DNA from: Pseudorhizobium tarimense
GTDB taxonomy: Bacteria; Pseudomonadota; Alphaproteobacteria; Rhizobiales; Rhizobiaceae
DNA length: 62,214 nucleotides
Assembly: GCF_022968135.1 (NCBI RefSeq)
Contig: NZ_JALJRA010000024.1
Span: 1-62,214, forward strand
Reading direction: 5' to 3'
The notes below the pieces were generated by a model. That model saw nothing but the letters and a program-made list of their open reading frames with translations. It was not told where the DNA came from and ran no database searches. The position numbers and the translations under genes were made by a program. This document shows, in pieces, positions 52,400 through 61,005 of the stretch (positions are counted from its first letter, which is position 1; every line of letters begins with the position of its first letter).

Positions 52400-52813
52400 G
52401 GGTGGACGGAGATATTTGCACAAGAATAAATCGTTGAGCCATTTCAACAGTCCAGCGATTTTCTTCGCCTTTACGTCCCCGCCCTAACAGCATGCGCGAC
52501 AATGGCTGCGTCATCGGGCAGGGGCCGGGTTCGCAAAACCGATTGCCTCCCCCGGGAGCGCCCGGCGTCCGGTGATCGTTGCAGACGGTGGCGGGCCGGC
52601 GTGAGGCCGGTCCCCACCCGAAGCCCCGGTGAGGGAACTGACACGTCCTTCTCAGGTGCTTCGGAGAGAGCCGGAAGCAAGCGGGCAGGCGGAACGCCTA
52701 ACACGACATACGAAACTGCAAACGCCGCCTGCCCACCCACGAGGATCAGGCCGCGGCGGGCAAGGCCTGCCGCGGCTCTCCGTGCTGGCCGCAAGTTCGT
52801 GTCGTCGAGAAGG
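52400..52813. other. gene-free, highly structured stretch between convergent genes
   Basis: 414 nt with no gene I can support. It contains several strong inverted repeats: a 13-bp stem at 52587-52618 (GGTGG-C-GGGCCGGC with GCCGGTCC-CCACC, loop GTGAG), GGGCAGGCGG / CCGCCTGCCC around 52682-52737, and a near-perfect 12-bp stem around 52749-52775 (GCCGCGGCGGGC / GCCTGCCGCGGC). It lies between the 3' ends of two genes, so it is not a leader of either. It could be an independent small RNA gene or a cluster of palindromic elements. Confidence 0.45.
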
Positions 52814-53494
52814 TCAGCGACCTGGCTTCACGGCAACCCAGATCATGTGCTTTGCACCACGTCCTTTGGTGCTCGCACGTGTGGGCACTTCTTCCACGGT
52901 GAAGCCTGCAGACCGCAGCTGACGCGTGAACCGGCTTTCAGGCGTGGATGACCAGAACGAGAGCACGCCGCTAGGGCGAAGCGCAGCCTTCGCCGCGCCA
53001 AGACCACGTGCGTCATAGATGCGGTCATTCTCTTCGCGGGTCAGCGCTTCCGGTCCATTGTCGACGTCCAGCAGGATGGCATCGTAGCTGGCCTTTTCCC
53101 GTCGGATCAGCTCTCCGACATCCGCCTCGACGATTGTGACGCGAGGGTCGTCGAGGCAGCCATTGAACACCTCCGCCATCTCGTTTCTCGCCCAGCGGAT
53201 GACGGCGGAAACAAGCTCCGCCACCACGACCTCGGCGCCTTCAGGCAGTTCCGCCAGTGCCGCCCGCAGGGTGAAGCCCATGCCAAGCCCGCCGATCAGA
53301 ACTTTCGGGCGCGGGCGGTCGCGGATCTTGTCTATGGAGAGGTGCGCTAGCGCTTCCTCCGAACCGGAAAGACGGCTGTTCATCAGCTCATTGGTGCCGA
53401 GCATGATGGAGAATTCCGTGCCGCGCTGCTTCAGCCGCAGTTCGTCATTGCCGCCCGGCACCTTGGCTGTGTCGATCAGCGTCCAGGGGATCAT
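52814..53494 (-). CDS. spermidine-synthase-like, SAM-dependent methyltransferase fold protein
   Basis: A 226-residue Rossmann-fold protein. The nucleotide-binding motif VLIGGLGMGFTLRAAL (~62-77), an acidic residue ending strand 2 (VVVAELVSAVIRWAR), RVTIVEADVGELI, and YDAILLDVDNGP match spermine/spermidine-synthase-like proteins. The aminopropyl-transferase gatekeeper sequence is not evident, so the reaction is unknown. Its ATG at 53494 overlaps the stop of the WD40 gene by 4 bp; third gene of the COG0523-WD40 operon. Confidence 0.82.
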   Translation of the reverse strand: MIPWTLIDTAKVPGGNDELRLKQRGTEFSIMLGTNELMNSRLSGSEEALAHLSIDKIRDRPRPKVLIGGLGMGFTLRAALAELPEGAEVVVAELVSAVIRWARNEMAEVFNGCLDDPRVTIVEADVGELIRREKASYDAILLDVDNGPEALTREENDRIYDARGLGAAKAALRPSGVLSFWSSTPESRFTRQLRSAGFTVEEVPTRASTKGRGAKHMIWVAVKPGR

Positions 53495-54477
53495 GCGGAG
53501 ATGTCGATCACGCCGCAGTCGCCGGCGTCTGACGCGAAGGCTAGGAGCTTGCCGTTTCCGCTCCAGCCCATGCCGGTGATCGCACCCTTGCCGGGCCGGC
53601 GCAGCAGGGCCTCCTTGCCGTCGGCAACCCTGACGCCGAGGATCATGCCGTCGACGAAGCCGATCGCCAGCACTTCCTCCGCCGGGTGGAAGGCGACCTG
53701 CGTGACCATGATGTTGGCGCGGGTGCCGAGCTCCAGCGGCGCCTTGCCCATCGGGCCGTCCTTCGAGGCAAATGGCCAGACGATTGCCGCCGGTGCGCCT
53801 GAGGAGGCAAGCCACTTGCCCTTCACCGACCAGGAAAGCGATTTCACCTTCGCGGGATAGCCGGTCATGCGCATATGGCGCGCTTCGCCCGGCTTGCCGT
53901 CGAGCTTCCAGCCGTGCAGGGCATTTTCCTGCATCATGGTGACGAGGAAGCGGCCGTCGGGCGAGAAGGTGACGCCGGTATGGGCGCCCTTCCAGTCGAG
54001 ATCCTGCGGAGGCGCATTCGTTCCCACCCAGTGGAGCGAGACGCCGTTGTAACGCGCGGCGGCGATGCGCAGACCCTTGGGCGCGAAGGCAAGACCTTCG
54101 ACGCTCCGCTCTTCAGCAAACTCCTTCGTGGTGCCGTCGGAAAGGCGCACGAAGCTCGAACGGCCATGCGCGTAGGCAACCGCGCCCTGCGGGCCGCCCG
54201 CGACCACATTGATCCACTTGCGCGGCGCGTGGGCGAGTTCCGTCACGGCCCCGTCCTGCCCAATCCGCAGCACCTTGCCGTCTTCGCCGCCGGTGATCAG
54301 CGACGGGCTATGAGGATCGCGAATGCAGGTCAGCAGGCCTTCATGCGCTTGCGTGACCTTCTCGCCGCCATCCAGGCGGTGAATGGTGCCGGCGGCGGTG
54401 GCAAAGAAGGGGACGTCGCCGAGAAAACGCGCGGCGACGACGTGGCCTTCCAGATCAAGCGGTGCGACTGTCGGCAT
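53491..54477 (-). CDS. WD40-repeat protein
   Basis: A 328-residue beta-propeller. Six to seven repeats of about 40-45 residues end in typical hydrophobic patterns (GLAFAPKGLRIAAARYNGVSL, GVTFSPDGRFLVTMMQENALHGW, SLSWSVKGKWLASSGAPAAIVW, QVAFHPAEEVLAIGFVDG, GMGWSGNGKLLAFASDAGDCGV). No signal peptide, so cytoplasmic, probably a protein-binding scaffold. The ATG at 54477 overlaps the TGA of the COG0523 gene. WD40 genes next to COG0523 GTPases are a recurring alphaproteobacterial pairing. Confidence 0.87.
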   Translation of the reverse strand: MPTVAPLDLEGHVVAARFLGDVPFFATAAGTIHRLDGGEKVTQAHEGLLTCIRDPHSPSLITGGEDGKVLRIGQDGAVTELAHAPRKWINVVAGGPQGAVAYAHGRSSFVRLSDGTTKEFAEERSVEGLAFAPKGLRIAAARYNGVSLHWVGTNAPPQDLDWKGAHTGVTFSPDGRFLVTMMQENALHGWKLDGKPGEARHMRMTGYPAKVKSLSWSVKGKWLASSGAPAAIVWPFASKDGPMGKAPLELGTRANIMVTQVAFHPAEEVLAIGFVDGMILGVRVADGKEALLRRPGKGAITGMGWSGNGKLLAFASDAGDCGVIDISA

Positions 54478-55577
54478 CAGGCAGCGGTGGTCTGCGTTGC
54501 CTGGCAGGCGAGGAAACTCTTCTCGATCTTCTCGACATCGAGGTCGCGGCCAATGAAGACGAGGCGGCTTTCGCGCTTTTCGCCATCCTTCCACGGCCGC
54601 TGATGATCGCCTTCGACGATCATGTGAACGCCCTGGACCACGTAACGCTCTGCGTCATCCTTGAAGGCGATGATGCCCTTGAGGCGCAGGATGTTCGGCC
54701 CCTCCGTCTGCGTCACCTTTTGGATCCACGGGAAGAAGCGCTCTGGGTTCATCTCGCCGCCGCGCAGCGAGATCGACTTCACCGTCACGTCGTGGATGGC
54801 GGAGGGCGCGTGGTGATGGCGGTCGTGCCCATGCCCATGATGGTGGTCGTGATCATGATCGTGGTGGTGATAATGGTCATGGCCGCAGTCCGGCCCGCAG
54901 ACGTGGTCTTCGTGGCCATGTTCGAGGAAGTGCGGATCGTTTTCGAGAGCGCGCTCCAGGTTGAAGGCACCCTGGTCCAGGACCTTGGCGAGATCAACCC
55001 CCGAGCGGCTGGTCTTGTAGATGCGGGCGGAAGGATTGATGGCACGAACGACATCCTCGATCTGTGCCAGTTCTTCCTGCGTGACGAGGTCGGTCTTGTT
55101 GATGACGACGACATCGGCAAAGGCGATCTGGTCTTCGGCCTCGCGGCTGTCCTTCAGCCGCAGCGGCAGGTGCTTGGCGTCGACCAGTGCCACGACCGCA
55201 TCGAGCTCGGTCTTGGAGCGCACGTCGTCGTCCATGAAGAAGGTCTGGGCGACCGGCACCGGGTCGGCAAGGCCGGTGGTTTCAACGATGATGCCGTCGA
55301 AGCGGCCGGGGCGGCGCATCAGGCCTTCGACGACGCGGATCAGGTCGCCGCGCACCGTGCAGCAGACGCAGCCATTGTTCATCTCGTAGATTTCTTCGTC
55401 CGACTCAACGATCAGGTCGTTGTCGATGCCGATCTCGCCGAACTCGTTGACGATGACCGCGTATTTCTTGCCGTGGCTTTCGGAGAGAATGCGGTTCAGA
55501 AGCGTAGTCTTGCCCGAGCCGAGATAGCCGGTGAGCACGGTGACGGGAATGGGCTTGGCGGTGATCGTGTCGGTCAT
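54477..55577 (-). CDS. COG0523/CobW-family GTPase with His-rich metal loop
   Basis: A 366-residue G3E GTPase. Walker A TGYLGSGKTTLLNRIL (~14-30), the metal-binding CxCC motif NNGCVCCTVRGDL (~64-75), GLADPVPVAQTFF, and the nucleotide motif VINKTDLV are visible. Between GTPase and CobW-C domains lies a His/Asp-rich loop (~222-258) with CGPDCGHDHYHHHDHDHDHH. C-terminal CobW domain follows (VVQGVHMIVEGDHQRPW). These proteins deliver or store zinc or other metals, often under Zur. Start ATG 55577 chosen; an in-frame start at 55646 adds 23 non-conserved residues. Confidence 0.92.
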   Translation of the reverse strand: MTDTITAKPIPVTVLTGYLGSGKTTLLNRILSESHGKKYAVIVNEFGEIGIDNDLIVESDEEIYEMNNGCVCCTVRGDLIRVVEGLMRRPGRFDGIIVETTGLADPVPVAQTFFMDDDVRSKTELDAVVALVDAKHLPLRLKDSREAEDQIAFADVVVINKTDLVTQEELAQIEDVVRAINPSARIYKTSRSGVDLAKVLDQGAFNLERALENDPHFLEHGHEDHVCGPDCGHDHYHHHDHDHDHHHGHGHDRHHHAPSAIHDVTVKSISLRGGEMNPERFFPWIQKVTQTEGPNILRLKGIIAFKDDAERYVVQGVHMIVEGDHQRPWKDGEKRESRLVFIGRDLDVEKIEKSFLACQATQTTAA

Positions 55578-55668
55578 GAAAAACCTCGAAGGATGAGCCT
55601 GCGCCGCAAGGGCGCGAGATAAGGTGTCAGCCTGATATAAGGGCAAGGCCGGAGCAGTTCAAAGGGTT

Positions 55669-55686
55669 TTGAATGTTATAAGGTGA
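55669..55686. promoter_or_regulatory. candidate Zur-type half site upstream of the COG0523 operon
   Basis: TTGAATGTTATAAGGTGA contains AATGTTATAA, which looks like one half of an alphaproteobacterial Zur box, but the second half is poor. It lies about 95 bp upstream of the GTPase start, between it and vapC. Zur control is inferred from this and from the gene family. Confidence 0.3.
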
Positions 55687-55694
55687 CGTTCGGC

Positions 55695-56087
55695 TCAGGT
55701 GGCGGCAAGCGCGGGTTGGATGTCGGTCCGAGAGAAGTCCTGGCCGACATAGAGGAGCGGGCAGTCGAATTCCTTGGCCGTGGCGTAGGCGAAACAGTCG
55801 CCAAAGTTCAGCGAAGTAGGGTGGAAGCCTTTGCCCCACTTCCAATACACCTCCGAGACAAATCTCGCCCGTTCATCAGTGACGGGAATGACTTCACTTA
55901 CAGATGCCGCAACCATCTCCTCCAGGTCGCTGCTGCGTCCTGCCCGTAGCGAGACTATGTGGGCTTCAACCAAAGTCCCCGCTGAAATGATGGCCTGCGG
56001 CTCCCGCGCCAGTCGACGCTCACAAGCATAGGCCATCTCCTCGCTCTTCAAGATCGCGATGAGCGCGGAGGTGTCCACGACCATCAT
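55695..56087 (-). CDS. VapC-type PIN-domain toxin
   Basis: A 130-residue ribonuclease toxin. All expected PIN acids are seen: Asp in VVDTSALIAIL, Glu in TLVEAHIV, Asp in LNFGDCFAYATAKEF, and Asp in VGQDFSRTD. It appears intact. The start overlaps the VapB stop (ATGATG at the end of vapB), the usual coupling. Either of two adjacent ATG codons may be used. Confidence 0.92.
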   Translation of the reverse strand: MMVVDTSALIAILKSEEMAYACERRLAREPQAIISAGTLVEAHIVSLRAGRSSDLEEMVAASVSEVIPVTDERARFVSEVYWKWGKGFHPTSLNFGDCFAYATAKEFDCPLLYVGQDFSRTDIQPALAAT

Positions 56088-56347
56088 TTGGGCAAGCCAA
56101 ACTCGTCGTAGAGAAAATCCTGACTTCTGGCCGCGTCAGTGTCGAACCCGGAAGGGTTCTCTTGTGCCCGCTGGCGGATGCGCGCGAATATCTCAAGACG
56201 TTCTTCTGGAGAAAGCGGTGAGCGAGCCAAGGGCACAAGTTGTAATGCAGGCTTGCCAGCTTCAGTGAGAACGACTTCCTCGCCGCGTTGCGCGCGGCTG
56301 ATGAGCCCTGCCAGCTTTCCTTCCGCTTCTGCGACGGAAATACGCAT
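56084..56347 (-). CDS. VapB/Phd-type antitoxin
   Basis: An 87-residue antitoxin. The N-terminal Phd/YefM-like DNA-binding part (RISVAEAEGKLAGLISRAQRGEEVVLTEAGKPALQLVPL) is followed by a C-terminal tail (LYDEFGLPK) that would cap VapC. It is first in the pair and would autorepress it. The C-terminal ...FLYDEFGLPK ending is typical of this rhizobial VapB type. Confidence 0.9.
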   Translation of the reverse strand: MRISVAEAEGKLAGLISRAQRGEEVVLTEAGKPALQLVPLARSPLSPEERLEIFARIRQRAQENPSGFDTDAARSQDFLYDEFGLPK

Positions 56348-56410
56348 CTCGGCCTCCTAGGGGTCCGTATCCCCAAATATTTGGCATTCCTGAAGGTGAT
56401 ACAAGAGACG

Positions 56411-57202
56411 CTACCCTAGCTCTCCCACCTCAAACCTCGCCACATCCTCCAGCAGCTCGATAATGCCCTTCACGGCATGGGCCAGGATCGCCTCGCCCTT
56501 TTCCGCCGTGGCGGCGGCGGCGTTGCCGGCAACGCCTTGTCTGTTGAGGTCGGACATCTTCCAGCCGAAGGCGTGGGGGCCGTAAGCGCGCAGGTGGCGG
56601 AAGCGGGTGGCGAACTCGCTTTGGCGCGAGCTGAAGTTTTCCGCCTTCTGCATGTCGACGCGGTCGGGAGCAAGGGCCAGCATGAAAGAGGTCTCAATGT
56701 CACCGCCATGGATGTCGATCGCCTTGTCTTCCGGTGCAATCAGCCCTGGCGGGAGGCCGAAGCGCGTCCAGCTGGTCGCCACCGCCAGCATGCCGAAGCG
56801 CACTCGGGCTTCCGTCGCCACAATCGTCATCAGCGGCGAGTTGCCGCCGTGCGCGTTCAGCATCACGAGCTTGCGGATACCCTGGTCGTGCAGGTCTTTG
56901 GCGGTCCCCAGCCAGCGGTTCGCCGCCTCGTCGAACCGGAGCGTCTTCGTGCCGGCCACATCCATGTGTTCGATCGAGTAACCGACCGGCTCGACGGGCA
57001 AGAAGGTGACGGGAAGGTGCGCGGGCATTGCGGCTATGACACGTTCGAGAATGCCCGCCGCGATGATCGTGTCCGTCTCGAAAGGCAGGTGCGGGCCGTG
57101 CTGCTCGTGCGCGCCAAGCGGCAGGACGGCGATCCAGTCCTTGCGGTCGGAGGCAGGCAGGGCAGCGTCGTTCTCCGCAAAACGCGGCAGGGGGTGGGGC
57201 AT
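56411..57202 (-). CDS. creatininase-family amidohydrolase
   Basis: A 263-residue metal-dependent amidase. The metal-binding motifs LPLGAHEQHGPHLPFETDT (Glu, His, Asp), LVMLNAHGGNSPLM and GDIETSFMLAL are intact. The family includes creatinine amidohydrolase and the mycofactocin maturation protein MftE, and many members act on other small amides. Start ATG 57202 fits the family; the open frame extends upstream but overlaps the divergent MarR gene. Substrate unknown. Confidence 0.9.
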   Translation of the reverse strand: MPHPLPRFAENDAALPASDRKDWIAVLPLGAHEQHGPHLPFETDTIIAAGILERVIAAMPAHLPVTFLPVEPVGYSIEHMDVAGTKTLRFDEAANRWLGTAKDLHDQGIRKLVMLNAHGGNSPLMTIVATEARVRFGMLAVATSWTRFGLPPGLIAPEDKAIDIHGGDIETSFMLALAPDRVDMQKAENFSSRQSEFATRFRHLRAYGPHAFGWKMSDLNRQGVAGNAAAATAEKGEAILAHAVKGIIELLEDVARFEVGELG

Positions 57203-57287
57203 CTGGCGATCACTTCCCGGTTTGGGTATGGGTAGACGTGGCGAGCATATAGCCAGGTTCGGTCCGGCATAAAGACGGGGAGATGGC

Positions 57288-57797
57288 ATGGTCAAGAAGA
57301 AGGACGGCAAGAAGAAGGACGGCAAGAAGGGCAAGTCCGACAAGAAGAAGGACGTCGACGGCGCCGCTTCGGCCGAACTTGCCGCTGCCGTCACCCAGGC
57401 CGCCCGTTCCATGCGCACCGCCCTTAGCCGCAGCCTTGCCGAAAGCGGGCTCTATGCAGGGCAGGACGGCGTCATTCTTGCGCTCGCCGAGCTGGACGGA
57501 TTAACGGCCGGACAATTGGCCAGCCGCCTCGGCGTTAAGGCGCCGACCATGACCCGCACGATCGGGCGCATGGAGGTGCAGGGTTTCGTTGAACGCCGCG
57601 ACGATGGCGAGGACAGGCGACTGACCAAGGTGTTCCTGACGGAGCGGGGGCGGGCGACCGTGGAGCAGATCGATCGCAGCATCGCCGATTGCAGCGCGCT
57701 TGCCGTGCAAGACTTTTCTGACAAGGAGATCAAGTCGGTCCTTCGCCTCTTGAAGGCGATGGACGACAATCTGCAGGGGCATGGACCGGTCCTCTAA
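57288..57797 (+). CDS. MarR-family regulator with Lys-rich N-terminal tail
   Basis: 169 residues. After a 22-residue, almost uncharged-free tail (VKKKDGKKKDGKKGKSDKKK) with a KKDGKK repeat, the core is a winged-helix MarR domain (LAELDGLTAGQLASRLGVKAPTMTRTIGRMEVQGFVERRDDGEDRRLTKVFLT). Such basic tails can add nonspecific DNA contact. It is divergent from the creatininase gene with ~85 bp between, which may be its target. Effector unknown. Confidence 0.87.
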   Translation: MVKKKDGKKKDGKKGKSDKKKDVDGAASAELAAAVTQAARSMRTALSRSLAESGLYAGQDGVILALAELDGLTAGQLASRLGVKAPTMTRTIGRMEVQGFVERRDDGEDRRLTKVFLTERGRATVEQIDRSIADCSALAVQDFSDKEIKSVLRLLKAMDDNLQGHGPVL

Positions 57798-57901
57798 ATT
57801 CGTTCTTCCGCGTCTCCGGACGGTTGCGAACTTCCCTTAAAGAATTTAAACGGGTTGAAACGCCGGCGCTCGATCGGCGATCTGCCGGGGTCGGAGGAGA
57901 C

Positions 57902-58924
57902 GTGGCGCAAAAGATCAAGCTGTCGACGATTGCCGAAAGTCTCGGCCTTTCTACCGCCACCATCTCTCTTGCCTTGCGTGACAGTCCGCTCGTCGCAGTT
58001 GACACGCGCGAGAAGATCAAGGACCAGGCCCGGGCGCTGGGTTATATCTACAACCGCCGAGCCGCGAGCCTTCGCACCTCCCGCTCCGGCATCGTCGGGG
58101 TCGTCGTCCACGACATCATGAACCCATTCTACGGCGAGATCCTGAAGGCGATCGAAAGCGAGCTCGACCGCAGCGGGCAGACCTTCATCCTCTCCAATCA
58201 TTACGACTCGGTCGAAAAGCAGCGAACCTTCATCGAGACCCTGCTGCAGCTCGGAGGCGACGGCGTAATCATGTCGCCGGCAATCGGCACGCCCGTTGAG
58301 GATGTCAGGCTGGCTGAGGAGAACGGGATGCCCGCCATCCTCGTGGCGCGATCGATGGAAGGGGTGAGCCTTCCCATGTATCGCGGCGATGACAGCTATG
58401 GCATCTCGCTTGCGACCAATCACCTGATCGGTCTCGGCCACCGGGTCATCGCCATGATCGGCGGCACGGACCAGACGTCGACTGGGCGCGACCGATATCA
58501 AGGTTACGTCAACGCGCTGCGCAAGGCGGGTATCGAGGTCGACCCCGACCTCCGCATCCCCGGCCCGCGCTCCAAGCAAGGCGGCTTTGAGGCTGCCGTG
58601 CATTTCCTGTCGCTGCCGCAGAAGCCGACGGCGGCCGTCTGCTGGAACGATCTCGTGGCGATCGGCCTGATGAACGGGATCGCCCGCGCTGGCCTCGTGC
58701 CGGGCCAGGATATTTCCGTGACCGGCTATGACGACCTGGAAGAAGCGTCGATCGCCACACCGGCTCTCACGACTGTCTGGAATGGCCAGAGCGAGGTCGG
58801 GCGGCTTGCAGCACGCGCGCTTCTTGACCGGCTGGCCGGCAGCCATGATCCCGATGGCATTCACCTGATAAAGCCGGAGATGCGCATCCGCCAGTCGACC
58901 GGCATCTACCGTCCGAGAAGCTGA
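57902..58924 (+). CDS. LacI-family transcriptional regulator
   Basis: A 340-residue regulator. Headpiece IKLSTIAESLGLSTATISLALRDSPLV (~4-30) and sensor domain (GIVGVVVHDIMNPFYGEIL, GDGVIMSPAIGTP, GDDSYGISLATNHLIGLGH, VCWNDLVAIGLMNG) are typical. GTG 57902 follows GGAGGAGAC; an in-frame ATG at 57824 adds ~26 residues that read unlike a headpiece. It is 19 bp upstream of a hydroxyacid dehydrogenase gene and probably controls it. Confidence 0.88.
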   Translation: MAQKIKLSTIAESLGLSTATISLALRDSPLVAVDTREKIKDQARALGYIYNRRAASLRTSRSGIVGVVVHDIMNPFYGEILKAIESELDRSGQTFILSNHYDSVEKQRTFIETLLQLGGDGVIMSPAIGTPVEDVRLAEENGMPAILVARSMEGVSLPMYRGDDSYGISLATNHLIGLGHRVIAMIGGTDQTSTGRDRYQGYVNALRKAGIEVDPDLRIPGPRSKQGGFEAAVHFLSLPQKPTAAVCWNDLVAIGLMNGIARAGLVPGQDISVTGYDDLEEASIATPALTTVWNGQSEVGRLAARALLDRLAGSHDPDGIHLIKPEMRIRQSTGIYRPRS

Positions 58925-58943
58925 ACAAACAGGAGGAGACATA

Positions 58944-59906
58944 ATGTCCGACAAACCCATCGCCGTGCTCGTGCCCGGCCGCATTCATCCGCGCGTCGTC
59001 GAGCGGCTGAAGGAGAGGTTCGAAGTCGTCTCCGTTCCCATGGGCTCGCCGACAGAGGTTGCTCCGGACCTGCGCGACAGGGTGCGCGGCGTTGCGATCT
59101 CCGGCGTCCTCGACAACGGCTGGATTAATTCGCTGCCGAACCTCGAGATCGTCTCCAACTTCGGCGTCGGCTATGATGGCGTAGATACTAAGAAGGCGGC
59201 GGAGTACGGGATCATCGTCACCCACACGCCGGACGTCCTGAACGACGAGGTGGCGGACACCACGATCGCGCTCCTCCTCAACACAGTGCGCCAGTATCCG
59301 CGGGCGGAAAACTACCTGCGCGAGGGCCGGTGGAAGAGCGAGGGGCCGTTTCCGCTGACGCCGCTGTCGCTCAAGGGGCGCAAGGTCGGCATCCTCGGTC
59401 TCGGGCGCATCGGCATGGAAATTGCCAAGCGGCTGGAGCCGTTCAAGGTGGAGATCGGCTACCACACCCGCAGCCGCCGTGACGGCGTCGGCTATACCTA
59501 TTACTCGTCTCTGAAGGAGATGGCGGAGGCAGTCGATACGCTGATTTCTGTCGTTCCGGGATCGGCTGCGACACACAAGATCTTCACCACCGAGATCTTC
59601 GAGGCGCTTGGACCGAACGGCGTCTTCATCAATGTCGGACGCGGCACGAGCGTCAACGAGGACGACCTGATCGCAGCGCTGAAGAACAACACGATCGCCG
59701 CCGCCGGTCTCGACGTCTTCTACGACGAGCCGAACGTGCCGGGTGGCTTGCTGGATCTGCCCAATGTCAGCCTGCTGCCGCATGTCGCTTCGGCGTCCAT
59801 TCCGACGCGCAACGCCATGGCGGATCTGGTGGTCGACAATCTGATCGGCTGGTTCAAGGACAAGACGGTGATCACCCCGGTGCCGGAGACACCGGTCAAG
59901 GCGTAG
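58944..59906 (+). CDS. 2-hydroxyacid dehydrogenase (hydroxypyruvate/glyoxylate reductase-like)
   Basis: A 320-residue NAD(P)-dependent dehydrogenase. Dinucleotide motif GILGLGRIGMEIAKRL (~150-165), catalytic Arg in NVGRGTSVNEDDLIAAL, Glu in YDEPNVPGGLLDL and His in LLPHVASASIPTR. The N-terminal substrate domain with SNFGVGYDGVD is also typical. This is the GhrB/GyaR-like group reducing glyoxylate or hydroxypyruvate; activity on other 2-keto acids is possible. RBS AGGAGGAGACATA. Confidence 0.92.
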   Translation: MSDKPIAVLVPGRIHPRVVERLKERFEVVSVPMGSPTEVAPDLRDRVRGVAISGVLDNGWINSLPNLEIVSNFGVGYDGVDTKKAAEYGIIVTHTPDVLNDEVADTTIALLLNTVRQYPRAENYLREGRWKSEGPFPLTPLSLKGRKVGILGLGRIGMEIAKRLEPFKVEIGYHTRSRRDGVGYTYYSSLKEMAEAVDTLISVVPGSAATHKIFTTEIFEALGPNGVFINVGRGTSVNEDDLIAALKNNTIAAAGLDVFYDEPNVPGGLLDLPNVSLLPHVASASIPTRNAMADLVVDNLIGWFKDKTVITPVPETPVKA

Positions 59907-59923
59907 CACCTGCGCCTGGCCGG

Positions 59924-60724
59924 CTATCGAACGGCGGCAGCGAGCGGCTTTGACTGTTCCGCCGCCGGCTCGGCCTTAACCGCAGCATAGGCGCGCACGG
60001 CATCGCCGAAGGCCTCGAAGAGGGCGCGGGAGGGCTTGTCTGTCCCCGCCCAGTATTCCGGATGCCATTGCACGCCGACGGCGAAGTTCTTGGCATCGAT
60101 CACCGAAACGGCCTCAATCGTACCGTCCTCCGCAACGGCTTCGACCTTCAGCCCTGGTGCGGTCTTTCCAATCGCTTGGCGGTGGAGAGAGTTGACCTGC
60201 ACTTCACCCGACACTCCGAGATAACGGGCGATGCAGGAGCCTTCCTCGACGAAGACCGGCTGGCGGATGGCGAACATGTGGTCGCGTTCGGAAACGTTCG
60301 GCTTGCGGTGGTCCCACATGCCCTCGCCCTCATGGATCTCCGTCGCGAGGGTGCCGCCAAGCGCTACGTTCAATTCCTGAATGCCGCGACAGATCGCCAG
60401 CAGCGGAATGCCGCGGTCGAGCGCCCGGCGGATCAGCGGCAGCGAAGTGGCGTCGCGGGCCGGGTCGAAGGGACCGTCCGCTTCCGTCGCCGGCTTTCCG
60501 TAGAGCGAGGGGTGAACGTTGGTAGCCGAGCCTGAGACGAGCAGGCCGTCGACGCGGTCAAGGATGGCATCGATCTCGTTGCCTTCCTCGAAGGCCGGCA
60601 CTACGAAGCACATCACCTCTGCGACCTTGAGGGCCGCCTCCAGGTATTGATTCGGGCTCGCATGCCAGACAGCACCTTCGATCACGCGGATGTCGGCGGG
60701 CACGGCGACGATGGGTTTGGGCAT
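59924..60724 (-). CDS. PuuD-like gamma-glutamyl-GABA hydrolase (class I glutamine-amidotransferase fold)
   Basis: A 266-residue C26 peptidase. The nucleophile Cys is in LLAICRGIQELNVALGGTL (~113) and the catalytic His/Glu in VGVQWHPEYWAG (~228). The family hydrolyses gamma-glutamyl-gamma-aminobutyrate in the Puu putrescine pathway and related gamma-glutamyl compounds; the other puu genes are not nearby. Start ATG 60724 gives PKPIVAVPADIR, the family opening. It is convergent with the hydroxyacid dehydrogenase and divergent from the TRAP gene. Confidence 0.87.
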   Translation of the reverse strand: MPKPIVAVPADIRVIEGAVWHASPNQYLEAALKVAEVMCFVVPAFEEGNEIDAILDRVDGLLVSGSATNVHPSLYGKPATEADGPFDPARDATSLPLIRRALDRGIPLLAICRGIQELNVALGGTLATEIHEGEGMWDHRKPNVSERDHMFAIRQPVFVEEGSCIARYLGVSGEVQVNSLHRQAIGKTAPGLKVEAVAEDGTIEAVSVIDAKNFAVGVQWHPEYWAGTDKPSRALFEAFGDAVRAYAAVKAEPAAEQSKPLAAAVR

Positions 60725-61005
60725 GTATGGTCTCCGGAGGGCATCAAGGCGATTTTTCGCGCCGGATGGGGCAGCCGTCAAGCGGCGACGGCGGAGGTTG
60801 TCGCACAAGTTTTGAGCATCTTCTGAAAGACCCGCCAGCCTTGGCCATGAATCGTGCAGGTTGCCGGAATCCTTATCAGATTTTGGATCCAACACTAAGG
60901 GATGAGAGCCGAAAAGCTTGCATGCCGCGGTGCGACATGGTTACCTCGCGACAAGCCGGGGGAGGGGAAAGACTGCTCCCGGTTCGTATTCACGGGAGGT
61001 TATTT

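Noticed and set aside
52492..52575. 27-codon ORF starting at ATG 52492
   Set aside because: No ribosome site and located in the structured gap; cannot be supported as a peptide.
52440..52800. Cobalamin riboswitch on the minus strand
   Set aside because: A few short resemblances to B12-box and CCGCCAC-type segments, but the order and core are wrong and there is no gene downstream on that strand within reach; it lies after the 3' ends of both neighbours.
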